From Chlorobi bacterium Chlorobi_1 (lineage in GTDB: Bacteria; Bacteroidota; Chlorobiia; Chlorobiales; Chlorobiaceae), in contig OMIK01000084.1 in NCBI GenBank assembly GCA_900299075.1, positions 1 to 50,776 of the forward strand: DNA of 50,776 nt, in the 5' to 3' direction. The position numbers and the translations under genes were made by a program. This document shows positions 29,690-38,883 of this stretch, one piece after another (within the stretch, counting starts at the first letter, position 1; each line of letters begins with the position of its first letter). The notes beneath the pieces are model-generated. The model worked only from the letters and a program-made list of their open reading frames with translations. It had not been told where the DNA came from and ran no database searches.

Positions 29690-30355
29690 TCACCTGAAGA
29701 ACATGAACCAGACGGGAATGACCATGAAGCCGCCGGCCACCACGATGGCATAGAGGGTGCTGGCGGTCTTGATCGTCTCGACGTACTTGTTGTGGTTCAG
29801 GCCGATCGTCTGGAACGCGGCCTGGAAGGCGTGGTTCAGATGGATGCCGAGGAACAGGAAGCAGGCCAGGTAGATGCCCGCGTAACCCTTGTCCGAAAAG
29901 AGCACGATCGTCCGATGGTAGAAATCGTGGCGATCGATCCCTTCCGGCGGTGCAACCAGGCCGATCTTGATGCAGTAGAAGTCGATGAAGTGGAGGACAA
30001 GGAAGATGAAGACGATAATGCCCGAGTGGAACATGTACCTGGAGAAGGGGGAGGTTTCGGTAGCGCTCCGGTGCTGGTACCGGACCGGCCTTGAGAAGCG
30101 GTTGCGGATGCTGACCAGCACGCCGAAAACCATGTGCAGCAGGAAACCGCCGAAGAGCACCACCTCCATGATCCTGATCACGGGATTGGTGGCCATGAAG
30201 TTGGCCGCAACCGAGAAGGAGTGGCCTCCGTCGTCGACGAGGAGCATCAGGTTGATACCGAGGTGAACGAGCAGAAACACAACCAGGAACAATCCGGCAA
30301 GCGCCATGATCACTTTGCTGGTTATGGAGGAGAGTTTACGCGAAGAGCTGTCCAT
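29690..30355 (-). CDS. sdhC: Succinate dehydrogenase / fumarate reductase membrane anchor (cytochrome b, single subunit)
   Basis: Quinone-reactive di-heme cytochrome b subunit. The 221-residue protein has five hydrophobic segments, and histidines in LLVHLGINL, LLHMVFG, LHFIDFY and LGIHLNHAFQ are candidates for heme ligands. A single large anchor rather than separate C and D subunits, together with the C-A-B gene order, fits the type B complexes (Wolinella frdCAB, Bacteroidota sdhCAB). AAGGA lies 3-7 bases before ATG 30355. The 217 bases upstream hold two CGATAR units (30454-30465) and a GGGG-TAGT-CCCC hairpin, but no promoter I can fix. Confidence 0.93.
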   Translation of the reverse strand: MDSSSRKLSSITSKVIMALAGLFLVVFLLVHLGINLMLLVDDGGHSFSVAANFMATNPVIRIMEVVLFGGFLLHMVFGVLVSIRNRFSRPVRYQHRSATETSPFSRYMFHSGIIVFIFLVLHFIDFYCIKIGLVAPPEGIDRHDFYHRTIVLFSDKGYAGIYLACFLFLGIHLNHAFQAAFQTIGLNHNKYVETIKTASTLYAIVVAGGFMVIPVWFMFFR

Positions 30356-30572
30356 AATCCTTTGGTTTTCAATAGGAAAGAACAGTTCTGGCAAATGCCG
30401 GAAAATAAGTGACGAAAAGGTAATGCCTCTCCCGGAAACTTCCAAAACGGCCCCGATAACGATAGTTAAGCATATAAGCCAGAACGCAAGGGGTAGTCCC
30501 CGTCTGACAGCAACAGGAAAACCTTTGGAGGCCCAACCCTCACCGGGTTTGCCAAAACAAAAAAAATGCGCC

Positions 30573-31232
30573 TCAGAGGAACGCCACCGCCCTTGCCGGA
30601 CATGCTTCCGCCCCCCTCACCGGCAGGGGGAAGATCGCCAGTGCGCAGCTTCCGGGAGGCAGGAGATGCAGGTTCGTCAGGTTTTCGGCAAGCAACAGCC
30701 CCGATCCGAGCAGCCTTCGGTGAACGGGAAACGCATCGGAGTCGGCGGGATCGACGGAGGGAGCATCGATGCCGACGCACCGGAGCCCGATGCCGGCGAT
30801 CCACGCTGCAGCCGCATCGTCAAGCACGGGGTACCCCGAGTCGTAGGCCGAGCCACCCCAGAAGTTCGCCCAGCCGGTATGGAGCAGCAGGAAATCGGCG
30901 GAGGAGATCGCGTCGCGGTTGGGCTCCAGCAGTGACAGGCCGATGCGGCCGGTGCTGACGCATCGGGCATCGACCAGCGCGGCCCTGCCGAAAAAGTGCC
31001 CTGCAGGGAAGCTGTCGAGCGTCGCGCCGCCCTCGATCATGTGGGCCGGAGCGTCCAGGTGGGTGCCGGTATGGGAGGAGATGCGGATCGACTGCTCGGC
31101 GAAACCATCATCACGAATAGTGGCGAGCGGCCCGAGTTCAGGCGCGGGCGATCCGGGCCAGACCGGCATCCCCGGGCTGATGGGATGGCTGAGGTCGACT
31201 ACCCGGAGGTTATCGGCAGCTGGTGCAGGCAT
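30573..31232 (-). CDS. Cyclase-family protein (kynurenine-formamidase-like metal hydrolase)
   Basis: Probable metal-dependent amide or ester hydrolase; substrate not known. The 219-residue protein shows the family signature HTGTHLDAPAHM with His54, His58, Asp60 and His64 as metal ligands, preceded by VVDLSHPISPGMPVWPG (11-27) and followed by DFLLLHTGWANFWG and GIDAPSVD. Kynurenine formamidase would be the textbook relative, but no tryptophan-degradation gene lies nearby. It starts 21 bases after the stop of the alpha/beta hydrolase gene, so the two are likely co-transcribed. Confidence 0.83.
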   Translation of the reverse strand: MPAPAADNLRVVDLSHPISPGMPVWPGSPAPELGPLATIRDDGFAEQSIRISSHTGTHLDAPAHMIEGGATLDSFPAGHFFGRAALVDARCVSTGRIGLSLLEPNRDAISSADFLLLHTGWANFWGGSAYDSGYPVLDDAAAAWIAGIGLRCVGIDAPSVDPADSDAFPVHRRLLGSGLLLAENLTNLHLLPPGSCALAIFPLPVRGAEACPARAVAFL

Positions 31233-31253
31233 GATCGGGCATCTCCTCCGGGG

Positions 31254-32027
31254 TCAGGCCCCCATCCTGCGGGAAACGAAGTCCGAGACGGCATCGATAA
31301 CCTCTTCCCGTTCGCAATCACAGAAGATCTGATGGTCGGTCTTGTCGAACCAGGCCACCCGTTTCTCGGTTTCGGGGGTGCCGATGCCCTCCATGAGCAT
31401 CCCGGCGCTTTCGGGCAGGACGATGCTTTCATGCCGGCCGTGGAGGACAAGCGTCGGAGCTTCTATCCGTCCGAGGAGCGACTCGGTTGCTTCCAGCAGC
31501 TCGAACATCGACAGGATGGCACGGGTAGGCGCCCAGCGGTACTGCTCGGGCATGATGGCGGTTGCGGGGTCGGCGAAGCGTGGCTGGAACTCCCATCGGT
31601 CGAACATCAGGCTGACCAACGGTGCGAGGAAATGCAGCGGCCGGCCAGGTGCAAGGATCGAGGAGAGACGCAGTGGCGGAGTCGCAAGGATGAGCGAATC
31701 GACCAGGGAGGGGTGGCGGGCAGCAAGCTGCATGGCAAGAAGCGCACCCATGCTGTGGCCGAGGACCGCCAGCTTGCCATCGTTTCCGGCAGCCCTGGTC
31801 AGTGCGAGTTCGGCATCGTCGAGCCAGTCGTGCCAGGTGACGCCGCGCAACGCATCCGGAGAGGCCTCCCCATGGCCGCGAAGCAGCGGCGCAACCAGTT
31901 CGAGGCCGGTCCGCCCGATGGTTTCGAACAGCGGCCTGACGCTCTCGAGGTTTGCCGTGAAGCCGTGCAGGATCAGTACCCCGGTGAGCTTCCGGCCGTT
32001 ACGGCCACCATTTGGCTCGATCGTCAT
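31254..32027 (-). CDS. Alpha/beta hydrolase (carboxylesterase / monoacylglycerol-lipase-like)
   Basis: Predicted cytoplasmic esterase of 257 residues. The oxyanion HGF motif is at 21-23, the nucleophile Ser92 in LGHSMGA, and the catalytic histidine His232 in TDHQIF. At the acid position, LHGRHESIV, the usual aspartate (HGxxDxxV) is replaced by Glu200; this could still work as the triad acid. Similar proteins are Est30-like carboxylesterases. The start ATG at 32027 faces rlpA across a 163-base divergent region in which I see no clear promoter pair. Confidence 0.83.
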   Translation of the reverse strand: MTIEPNGGRNGRKLTGVLILHGFTANLESVRPLFETIGRTGLELVAPLLRGHGEASPDALRGVTWHDWLDDAELALTRAAGNDGKLAVLGHSMGALLAMQLAARHPSLVDSLILATPPLRLSSILAPGRPLHFLAPLVSLMFDRWEFQPRFADPATAIMPEQYRWAPTRAILSMFELLEATESLLGRIEAPTLVLHGRHESIVLPESAGMLMEGIGTPETEKRVAWFDKTDHQIFCDCEREEVIDAVSDFVSRRMGA

Positions 32028-32190
32028 CCGTTAAGCTTGCGTTTTCGATAAGACCCGGCAGAAGGAGGCCTGCAAAGGGTTTCCAGATGAGCAAATATAC
32101 CAAGGGTCGCGCGGAAATTCTCGCGATTTGGCTATTTTTTCAGAAACCGGCGAGCATGCCTGACGGCCAGCTCCGCAGCACGACCGACCC

Positions 32191-32703
32191 ATGACGATCA
32201 GAACGTACCCTTCCGCACTCCTTGCGCTCCTGCTCCTGGCCCTCGGCGCCTGCACCTCGACCCGCGCGCCATACACCCCAGGCACCAGGGGGGGGCTCTC
32301 CCCTGAAGAGGCCTACCGCCTCGGCAAGCTCAAGGATAAACCCTACATCATTGCCGGCAGGGTCTACGTCCCCATGAGCTTCGACCAGGTCTACTCCTAC
32401 GAGGAGACCGGCATCGCCTCGTGGTACGGGCAGGAAACCCTCGACCAGCACAACGGGCAGCCGACGGCTTATGGCGAGATTTTCGATCCCGGCCAGCCGA
32501 GCGCAGCCCACAAGTACCTGCCCCTTCCGATGCTCGTCAGGGTCACCAACCTCGAAAACAACAAATCGATCGTGGTCAGGGTCAACGACCGGGGCCCCTT
32601 CGTTGACGACCGGGTGATCGACCTGAGCGCAGCCGCAGCCAAACAGCTCGGGTACTACGAAAAAGGGACCGCCCGGGTAAAGGTCGAATCGGTCTACCCG
32701 TAG
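32191..32703 (+). CDS. rlpA: RlpA-like septal ring lipoprotein (double-psi beta-barrel)
   Basis: Outer-membrane-anchored lytic transglycosylase-like protein acting on denuded glycan at the septum. The 170-residue protein has a signal with lipobox LGAC (Cys21), the conserved entry GIASWYGQETL...NGQPTAYGE and the catalytic-type NDRGPFVDDRVIDLS. The C-terminal SPOR domain of E. coli RlpA is missing, so targeting to the septum would have to use other means. It ends just before a strong bidirectional terminator. Confidence 0.87.
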   Translation: MTIRTYPSALLALLLLALGACTSTRAPYTPGTRGGLSPEEAYRLGKLKDKPYIIAGRVYVPMSFDQVYSYEETGIASWYGQETLDQHNGQPTAYGEIFDPGQPSAAHKYLPLPMLVRVTNLENNKSIVVRVNDRGPFVDDRVIDLSAAAAKQLGYYEKGTARVKVESVYP

Positions 32704-32730
32704 GCTAAAACAAGGGAAGATCGGGGGTAA

Positions 32731-32765
32731 AAAAAAAGACGATGCCGTGTGGCATCGTCTTTTTT
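32731..32765. terminator. Bidirectional intrinsic terminator between rlpA and the transaldolase gene
   Basis: Stem AAAAAAAGACGATGCC (32731-32746), loop GTGT and GGCATCGTCTTTTTT (32751-32765) pair over 15 bp or more, with an A-run on one side and a T-run on the other. It can end transcripts from both convergent genes. Confidence 0.92.
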
Positions 32766-32768
32766 CAT

Positions 32769-32791
32769 TCCTGATAGTCCCTGATCTCCTT
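32769..32791. repeat. 9-bp-spaced TCCTG/TCCCT/TCCTT array before the transaldolase stop
   Basis: Three pentamers start at 32769, 32778 and 32787, 9 bases apart, immediately beside the terminator and about 10 bases from the transaldolase stop codon. Same class as the arrays at 2187, 8137 and 9928. Confidence 0.4.
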
Positions 32792-32800
32792 TTTATCGCC

Positions 32801-33469
32801 TTACCGCTTCATCACGGCAGCGTCCTCCATGAACTTCTTGAGGCCGGCGTCGGTCAGCGGGTGGTTGGCCAGCTGCCGGATCACCGAGTAGGGGATGGTG
32901 GCGATGTCGGCGCCGATCATCGAGGCCTCGACGACGTGCTGCGGGTGGCGGACGCTGGCCACGATCACCTCGGTGAGGTAGCCGTAGTTGTCGTACATGG
33001 TCACGATCTGCTCTACCAGGCCCATGCCGTCGGTGCTGATGTCGTCCAGCCGGCCCACGAAGGGGCTGACGTAGTCGGCTCCCGCCTTGGCGGCGAGCAG
33101 CGCCTGGTTCGGCGAGAAGACCAGCGTGGCGTTGGTGCGGATGCCCTGCTGCGAAAAGTGCCTGATCGCCTTGAGGCCATCGACGGTGAGCGGGCACTTG
33201 ACCACCACGTTCTCGTGGATGGCGGCGAGGTCCTCGCCCTGGGCGATCATCTCCTCCGCCTTCAGCGTGGTGACCTCGGCGCTGACCGGGCCGTCCACGA
33301 TATCACAGATCCTGGCGATATGCTCCTTGAAGTCGCTGTAGGTGAAGTTCGCCGGATCCTTGACGATCCTGGCGATCAGCGACGGGTTGGTCGTGACGCC
33401 GTCGAGCACGCCGAGCTCGGCTGCGGCGCGGATCTCGTCGAGGCTGGCCGTATCGATGAAGAATTTCAT
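32801..33469 (-). CDS. Transaldolase / fructose-6-phosphate aldolase family protein
   Basis: Short TalC/FSA-type transaldolase of 222 residues. It starts [20 protein letters not shown], shows VTTNPSLIA (25-33), the Schiff-base lysine Lys91 in NVVVKCPLT, and [15 protein letters not shown] and microbial TalC cannot be told apart by these motifs alone, so either transaldolase in the non-oxidative pentose phosphate route or F6P aldolase is possible. The ATG at 33469 has GAGGGA upstream. It follows the DHS-like gene by 11 bases. Confidence 0.88.
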   Translation of the reverse strand: MKFFIDTASLDEIRAAAELGVLDGVTTNPSLIARIVKDPANFTYSDFKEHIARICDIVDGPVSAEVTTLKAEEMIAQGEDLAAIHENVVVKCPLTVDGLKAIRHFSQQGIRTNATLVFSPNQALLAAKAGADYVSPFVGRLDDISTDGMGLVEQIVTMYDNYGYLTEVIVASVRHPQHVVEASMIGADIATIPYSVIRQLANHPLTDAGLKKFMEDAAVMKR

Positions 33470-33480
33470 GGCGTCCCTCC

Positions 33481-34530
33481 TCAGGCGTTGACGGTTTTGG
33501 CGTCGAGCATGGCGTTGAAGTTCCTGGCGACGCGGCCCTGCCAGTTGCCCTTGTGGTAGGCGTAGCCGGCGATGAGCGGCATGGCGAGGGTCGCCTCGGC
33601 GTAGACCATCTGCTCGAAGACGGTGTCCACCTTGCCCCAGGAGCTCGCCTCCTTGAGGGTGGAGCCGGAGAGGGCGCCGTCGCGCTCGTCGGCCACGGTG
33701 ACCTGCACGGCGTAGGTGTGCATCGAGACCTCCTCGTAGCCGAGCACTTCGGCAGCAACGACGATATCCTGGGTGAAGTTCTTCGGGACGCCGCCGCCGA
33801 TCATGAAGATGCCGGTCCTGTCGTTCTCGATCTTGATCTTCGTCAGCTCGCGGAAGTCCTTGACCGAGTCGATCGAGACGTGGTTGTCGGGGTTGTTCCA
33901 CTGGTGGTGCACCAGGCCGAAACCGGCCGAGCAGTCGGAGAATGCCGGGCAGAAGATCGGCACGCCCTTCTCGTAGGCCTTGTAGACGATGGAGTTCCTG
34001 TCGTGGCCGTTCTGCTCGATGTACCTGCCCATCTCGACGATGAACTCGCGGGAGGAGTAGGCGCCGGGCTGCATCGAGTTGGCGATGACGGCCGTGGTGT
34101 CGTCGCAGATGCGGAGGTCGTCCTCGTCGATGTAGGTGTCGTAGATGCGGTCGATGGCGAGCTCGCGCAGTTCGGAGTCGTCGGCGAACTGGCTGCCCTT
34201 GTAGTGCTTGAAGCCGAGGGCCTCGAAGAAGTCCTGGTCGACGATGTTGGCGCCGGTGGAGACGATGACGTCAACCATGTTGTGCTCGAGCATGTCGATG
34301 ATCACCTGCTTCAGGCCTGCGCTGATCAGCGAGCCGGCCAGGGTCAGGATGACGGCGCACTCCTTGTCCTGCTGCATGAGGTCGACGATCGACGCGGCGC
34401 GGGCGAGGTTGCGGGCCTGGAACGCCATGTCGGCCATCTGCTCGACCATCGGCACGACGTTGTGCTGCTTGATTTCGATATGCCTGATCGGCTCCTTCAG
34501 AAACTCTCCCTTCTTCACATCTTTCTGCAT
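33481..34530 (-). CDS. Deoxyhypusine synthase family protein
   Basis: NAD-dependent aminobutyl-transferase family, 349 residues. Eukaryotic members modify eIF5A, which bacteria lack; some bacterial relatives work as homospermidine synthases, so a polyamine role is the best guess. Visible features are [10 protein letters not shown] (63-72) and [10 protein letters not shown] (91-100) at the NAD site, [10 protein letters not shown] (213-222), [10 protein letters not shown] (243-252), and the catalytic lysine Lys300 in EASSWGK, which matches the lysine of human DHS. The enzyme therefore looks active. It leads a two-gene unit with the transaldolase, next to the SRP RNA gene. Confidence 0.88.
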   Translation of the reverse strand: MQKDVKKGEFLKEPIRHIEIKQHNVVPMVEQMADMAFQARNLARAASIVDLMQQDKECAVILTLAGSLISAGLKQVIIDMLEHNMVDVIVSTGANIVDQDFFEALGFKHYKGSQFADDSELRELAIDRIYDTYIDEDDLRICDDTTAVIANSMQPGAYSSREFIVEMGRYIEQNGHDRNSIVYKAYEKGVPIFCPAFSDCSAGFGLVHHQWNNPDNHVSIDSVKDFRELTKIKIENDRTGIFMIGGGVPKNFTQDIVVAAEVLGYEEVSMHTYAVQVTVADERDGALSGSTLKEASSWGKVDTVFEQMVYAEATLAMPLIAGYAYHKGNWQGRVARNFNAMLDAKTVNA

Positions 34531-34587
34531 GGCGACTCCTGTATCTTTGACTTTGCTGATAAAAGTGGTTGCGTAGGAATAAAAAAA

Positions 34588-34688
34588 GAGAGCAAGCTGA
34601 CTATATCACACACTCACATTGCCGGATGCTGCTTCCTTCCGGACCTGACATGGTTGGGCAAGAGAATGCTGTATAGGACTTGCTCTCC
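34588..34688 (-). ncRNA. ffs: Signal recognition particle RNA (4.5S, small bacterial type)
   Basis: Read on the minus strand, the centre is GTCAGGTCCGGAAGGAAGCA, the universal SRP domain IV with the GGAA tetraloop that binds Ffh. The ends GGAGAGCAAG and CTTGCTCTC pair to close the long hairpin, giving about 101 nucleotides without the Alu domain. A run of seven T (34587-34581) follows as terminator. It lies between the DHS-like gene and trpS. Exact ends are estimated from the pairing. Confidence 0.95.
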
Positions 34689-34872
34689 TAAACTGGTGCT
34701 GTTTTTACTTGACTGCGCAACTAAAAACAAGTCGTCTAATATAGCGTTCCGGGCTTAAAAAACAAACAGCGCGCTTTTATCTTTAGACGAACTGTCATAA
34801 CTTCGAAAATCATTAACAGATAGGCCTGTCGACACCTTCGGTGTTCACCGGCAGTGCAAGAAAAACGGCGAT

Positions 34873-35907
34873 ATGTCGACACAGCGGATTTTAAGCGGGA
34901 TGCGGCCGACCGGCAGGCTGCACCTCGGCCACTACACGGGAGCGCTCGAGAACTGGATCGAACAGCAGAACCTCCTCCAGCCGGACGGTTCGAGGGCATA
35001 CGAGACCCACTTCCTGATCGCGGACTACCACAACCTCACCACCTCGCTCGACACGGGCAGCATCTACGGCCACACGATCGACATGCTGATCGACTGGCTG
35101 GCCGCCGGCGTCGATCCCGGGAAGAGCCCGGTCTTCCGGCAGTCTCAGGTCAAGGAGCACGCAGAGCTCTTCCTGATCTTCTCGAACCTCATCACCACGG
35201 CCAGGCTCGAACGCAACCCGACGCTCAAGGAGCAGGTGCGCGACCTGAACATGGATGCCCTCTGCTACGGGCACCTCGGCTACCCGGTGCTGCAGGCTGC
35301 CGACATCCTGCTCTACAAGGGCAACATCGTCCCGGTCGGCGAGGACCAGCTGCCGCACGTGGAGATCACCCGCGAGATCGCCAGGAAGTTCAACAGCCAC
35401 TTCCCGCACCAGATCCTCGGCGAGGTCTTCCCCGAGCCGGCGCCCAAGATCACGAAGTTCTCGCGTCTGGTGGGCCTGGACGGCAAGGCGAAGATGTCCA
35501 AGTCACTCGGCAACACGATCCTGCTCAGCGACACCCCCGACGAGATCTCGGCCAAGATGCGCAACGCCGTGACCGACACGCTGAAGGTGCGCAGGAACGA
35601 CCCCGGACGCCCGGAGGTCTGTACCGTCTACAGCTACCACCGGAAGTTCACCAGTGCGGAGGAGCTCCCGGCAATAGAGGAGGGATGCCGTTCGGGATCG
35701 CTCGGCTGCGTCGACTGCAAGAGGATGTGCTCGGCGGCCATCTCCGCCGAAATCGCGCCCATGCTCGAACGGCGCCGCGACTACGAAGCCGACCCGGAGC
35801 TGGTCCGGCAGATCCTGCACGACGGCGAGGAGCGGGCACGCAAAATCGCCCGCCAGACCATGGCCGAAGTGCGCGAGGCGATGCACCTCGGGGAGGTCCG
35901 GGCATGA
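34873..35907 (+). CDS. trpS: Tryptophanyl-tRNA synthetase
   Basis: Charges tRNA-Trp. The 344-residue class Ic enzyme has the HIGH motif as HLGH (17-20), KMSKS at 207-211, and GEDQLPHVEITREIA. Four cysteines, Cys250, Cys272, Cys279 and Cys282 (C-x21-C-x6-C-x2-C), match closely the iron-sulfur-binding pattern C-x22-C-x6-C-x2-C described for Thermotoga maritima TrpRS; a fifth lies at 286. The cluster would sit near the anticodon-binding domain. A short hairpin (34840-34852) lies before the start, but no tryptophan attenuator or T-box is visible. The stop overlaps the next start by 4 bases. Confidence 0.95.
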   Translation: MSTQRILSGMRPTGRLHLGHYTGALENWIEQQNLLQPDGSRAYETHFLIADYHNLTTSLDTGSIYGHTIDMLIDWLAAGVDPGKSPVFRQSQVKEHAELFLIFSNLITTARLERNPTLKEQVRDLNMDALCYGHLGYPVLQAADILLYKGNIVPVGEDQLPHVEITREIARKFNSHFPHQILGEVFPEPAPKITKFSRLVGLDGKAKMSKSLGNTILLSDTPDEISAKMRNAVTDTLKVRRNDPGRPEVCTVYSYHRKFTSAEELPAIEEGCRSGSLGCVDCKRMCSAAISAEIAPMLERRRDYEADPELVRQILHDGEERARKIARQTMAEVREAMHLGEVRA

Positions 35908-36602
35908 GCGCGATGCAGAAGGCCTTCATCTTCGACATGGACGGCGTGCTTACCGACAACATGCGGATGCACGCGCAGTCGTGGGTCGACCTCTTTGCCG
36001 ACTACGGCCTCGAGGGGCTCGATCCCGAGCGGTACCTCGTGGAGACCGCCGGCATGAAGGGGCTCGACGTACTCCGCTACTTCCTCGACCCCGCCATCTC
36101 GCCGGCAGATGCTGAAAGGCTCACCGAACTCAAGGACATCCTCTACCGGGTGATGAACCGGGAGGCCATCAGGCCCATGCCCGGGCTGGAAGGGTTCCTC
36201 GCCACCGCGGCGGAGGCCGGGATCCTGCTCGGCATCGGAACGGGCGCCGGCCCGAAGAACATCGATTACGTGCTCGGGCTGCTCGGGATCGCCCCCCGCT
36301 TCGGGGCTATCGTGGGCGCCCACCAGGTGACGCACGGCAAGCCGCACCCCGAGACCTTCCTCAAGGCCGCCGGACAGCTCGGCGCCGCCCCGGAGTCGTG
36401 CATCGTCTTCGAGGACGCCCTGCCGGGAGTGGAGGCCGCCGCGGCCGCAGGAATGCGCTGCGTCGCCGTCACGACCACCAACGCCCCCGAGGCTTTCGCC
36501 GCCTTCGACAACGTCATCACCACCATCAACGACTTTACCGGGCTCCGTCCCGAAACGCTGCACGCGCTGCAGGGAGGCGTGCACACAACGATATCGAGGT
36601 AA
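35904..36602 (+). CDS. HAD-superfamily hydrolase (beta-phosphoglucomutase-like)
   Basis: Phosphatase or phosphomutase acting on a small sugar phosphate; substrate unknown. The 232-residue protein has motif [11 protein letters not shown] with Asp11 and Asp13, a helical cap (about 20-90), motif II GIGTGA in place of the commoner TSS/TNS, a lysine in HGKPHPETF (motif III) and motif [14 protein letters not shown]. The ATG at 35904 overlaps trpS by 4 bases, so the gene is translationally coupled to it, and argS starts 4 bases after its stop. The upstream frame extension over trpS is a shadow. Confidence 0.88.
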   Translation: MSAMQKAFIFDMDGVLTDNMRMHAQSWVDLFADYGLEGLDPERYLVETAGMKGLDVLRYFLDPAISPADAERLTELKDILYRVMNREAIRPMPGLEGFLATAAEAGILLGIGTGAGPKNIDYVLGLLGIAPRFGAIVGAHQVTHGKPHPETFLKAAGQLGAAPESCIVFEDALPGVEAAAAAGMRCVAVTTTNAPEAFAAFDNVITTINDFTGLRPETLHALQGGVHTTISR

Positions 36603-36606
36603 ACCG

Positions 36607-38262
36607 ATGCGAGATTTCTTCATCCCCTACATCCAGGAGGCTCTGCGCGCAGCAGGCATAGAGGCCGACAGGGAGATACAGATAGAAAAGCCTGCCGACA
36701 AGATGTTCGGCGACTTCTCCACGAACATCGCCTTCCTGCTGGGCAAGGAGCTCAGGCGGAACCCGCGAGAGTTCGCCGGCGAGCTGATCGGGCACCTCTC
36801 CTTCCCGGAAGGCAGCGTCGTCAGGACCGAGGTCGCCGGCCCAGGCTTCATCAACTTCCACCTCGATCCGGCCTTCATCATGCGCTCCGTGCGCGAGGTG
36901 CTCGCCGCCGGTGAGGCCTTCGGCACCAGGGAGGGCGGCAAGGGGCAGAAGGCGATCGTCGAGTATGTGAGCGCCAACCCGACCGGCCCGCTGACGGTCG
37001 GCCGCGGGCGCGGAGGCGTGCTCGGCGACTGCATCGCCAACCTCCTCGCCACCCAGGGCTACGAGGTCACCCGCGAGTACTACTTCAACGACGCCGGGCG
37101 CCAGATGCAGATCCTGGCAGAATCGGTGCGATTCCGCTACCTCGAGCGCTGCGGCCTGCCCGTCGAATTCCCCGAGACCCACTACCAGGGGGACTACATC
37201 CGCGACATCGCCGAGACCCTCTTCATCGAGCACGGCGACGGGCTCGCCGATGCCGAAGGGCTGTCGCTCTTCAAGGAGACCGCCGAGGGGATCATCTTCT
37301 CCTCCATCAGGCACACCCTGTCGCGGCTGTCGATCAACCACGACGCCTTCTTCAACGAGCACACCCTCTACCAGGCTGCCGAGGGAGGAATCTCGCCGAA
37401 CCAGGCGGTGATCGAGGCGCTCGACGCCAAAGGGTTCATCTCGAGGCACGAGAACGCAACCTGGTTCACCACCACGAAGCTCGGGCAGGAGAAGGACAAG
37501 GTGCTGGTCAAGTCCACCGGCGACCCCAGCTACCGCCTCCCGGACATCGCCTACCACGTCACCAAGTTCGAGCGCGGCTTCTCGCTGATCGTCAACGTCT
37601 TCGGCGCTGACCACATCGACGAGTACCCTGACGTGGCCGAGGCACTGAAGATCCTGGGCTACGACACCGGCCGCATCCGCGTGGCAATCAACCAGTTCGT
37701 CACCACCACCGTCGGCGGCCAGACGATCAAGATGTCCACCCGCAAGGGCAATGCCGACCTGCTCGACGAGCTGATCGACGAGGTCGGCGCGGACGCCACC
37801 AGGCTTTTCTTCATCATGCGCAGCAAGGACTCGCACCTCAATTTCGACATCGACCTCGCCAAGCGCCAGTCGAAGGACAACCCGGTATTCTACCTCCAGT
37901 ACGCCAACGCCAGGATCTGCAGCCTGCTCCGCATGGCCTCGAAGGAGGCCGGCTTCGATGCGGACAGTGCGACCGGAGAAAGCCTTGCGCTTCTGACAGA
38001 GCCGGTCGAGATCGAACTCGGCTCTGCCCTGCTCGACTACCCGGAGGTGATCCAGTCGTGCCTGCGCTTCCTCGAACCGCAGAAGATGGTGGAGTACCTG
38101 CACGGCATCGCCGAGCTCTTCCACAAGTTCTACCAGGAGTGCCCGATCCTGAAGGCCGACGCCGGGCTCCGCTCGGCCAGGCTGGAGCTCTCGCTCTGCA
38201 CCAGGCAGGTGCTCAGGAACGGTTTCGCACTGCTCGGGATCTCCGCTCCGGAATCGATGTGA
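36607..38262 (+). CDS. argS: Arginyl-tRNA synthetase
   Basis: Charges tRNA-Arg. The 551-residue protein has the ArgRS N-terminal domain (1-80, [13 protein letters not shown]), [17 protein letters not shown] (121-137) at the ATP site, [10 protein letters not shown] and KMSTRKGN near 376-383, and a C-terminal helical DALR anticodon domain. The HIGH motif is normally HVGH in ArgRS but reads TVGR here, so both histidines are replaced. The remaining motif context is intact and the gene is full length, so a lineage-specific substitution is likelier than loss of function. It is co-transcribed with trpS and the HAD gene. Confidence 0.95.
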   Translation: MRDFFIPYIQEALRAAGIEADREIQIEKPADKMFGDFSTNIAFLLGKELRRNPREFAGELIGHLSFPEGSVVRTEVAGPGFINFHLDPAFIMRSVREVLAAGEAFGTREGGKGQKAIVEYVSANPTGPLTVGRGRGGVLGDCIANLLATQGYEVTREYYFNDAGRQMQILAESVRFRYLERCGLPVEFPETHYQGDYIRDIAETLFIEHGDGLADAEGLSLFKETAEGIIFSSIRHTLSRLSINHDAFFNEHTLYQAAEGGISPNQAVIEALDAKGFISRHENATWFTTTKLGQEKDKVLVKSTGDPSYRLPDIAYHVTKFERGFSLIVNVFGADHIDEYPDVAEALKILGYDTGRIRVAINQFVTTTVGGQTIKMSTRKGNADLLDELIDEVGADATRLFFIMRSKDSHLNFDIDLAKRQSKDNPVFYLQYANARICSLLRMASKEAGFDADSATGESLALLTEPVEIELGSALLDYPEVIQSCLRFLEPQKMVEYLHGIAELFHKFYQECPILKADAGLRSARLELSLCTRQVLRNGFALLGISAPESM

Positions 38263-38284
38263 CATTGGCCGGAACGGGGAAGGT

Positions 38285-38872
38285 TCAGCGATAAAGGCCG
38301 TTGGCCTCGATATAGTCGGCAATAGCCCGTGGCAGCAGATGCGACACGGGCTCTTTTTTTGCCAGGAGGCTGCGGACGACTGTTGCCGACACCGGCATGT
38401 CGAAATCGACGAAGCGGGCCGGTAGCGGCTTCTCCGGAGTAGCTGCGTCGCCGGAGGCGCCGAGGTGCGGCCTCCCGAAAACCGCGACACTGCTCAACTC
38501 CGGAATATGGCCGCACTCCCGCCATTCCGGCATATCGCGGTAGCTGTCCTCACCGACGATCAGGAACAGCTCGTCGTCCGGGTATTCGCGCCGCAGGCGG
38601 CGGAGCAGCTCGACGGTATAGGAGGGGGCGTCGCGCTCGATCTCCCAGGTATCCAGCAGGGCGTTGCCGCCCGAGCGGTTGATTTCGGCGACAAGCAACG
38701 AAGCCATCCCGAGCCGGTGGGCATCAGAGGCGCAGCTGGCCGTTTTGAAAGGGTTCCTTGAGAGCGAGAGGAGCAGCCGGTCGAGCCGGAGCTCCCTGAA
38801 GGCGAGGAGGCAGAGGGCCAGGTGGCCGTTGTGCGGCGGATCGAACGAACCGCCGAAAACGCCGGTTCGCAC
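38285..38872 (-). CDS. nadD: Nicotinate-nucleotide adenylyltransferase
   Basis: Adenylates nicotinate mononucleotide in NAD synthesis. From GTG 38872 the protein has 195 residues, beginning VRTGVFGGSFDPPHNGHL, with the nucleotidyltransferase motifs GGSFDPPHxGH (7-17), LFLIVGEDSY and the C-terminal SATVVRSLL (ISxTxIR type). No in-frame ATG exists near the conserved start, so GTG is preferred over the longer frame to 38995. It follows the bamD stop by 11 bases on the same strand and converges with argS. Confidence 0.92.
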   Translation of the reverse strand: MRTGVFGGSFDPPHNGHLALCLLAFRELRLDRLLLSLSRNPFKTASCASDAHRLGMASLLVAEINRSGGNALLDTWEIERDAPSYTVELLRRLRREYPDDELFLIVGEDSYRDMPEWRECGHIPELSSVAVFGRPHLGASGDAATPEKPLPARFVDFDMPVSATVVRSLLAKKEPVSHLLPRAIADYIEANGLYR

Positions 38873-38883
38873 GGCCGGCGGGG

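Noticed and set aside
34689-34872. T-box or Trp attenuator before trpS
   Set aside because: No T-box sequence, leader peptide with Trp codons or terminator-antiterminator pair is visible; only a 5-bp hairpin at 34840-34852.
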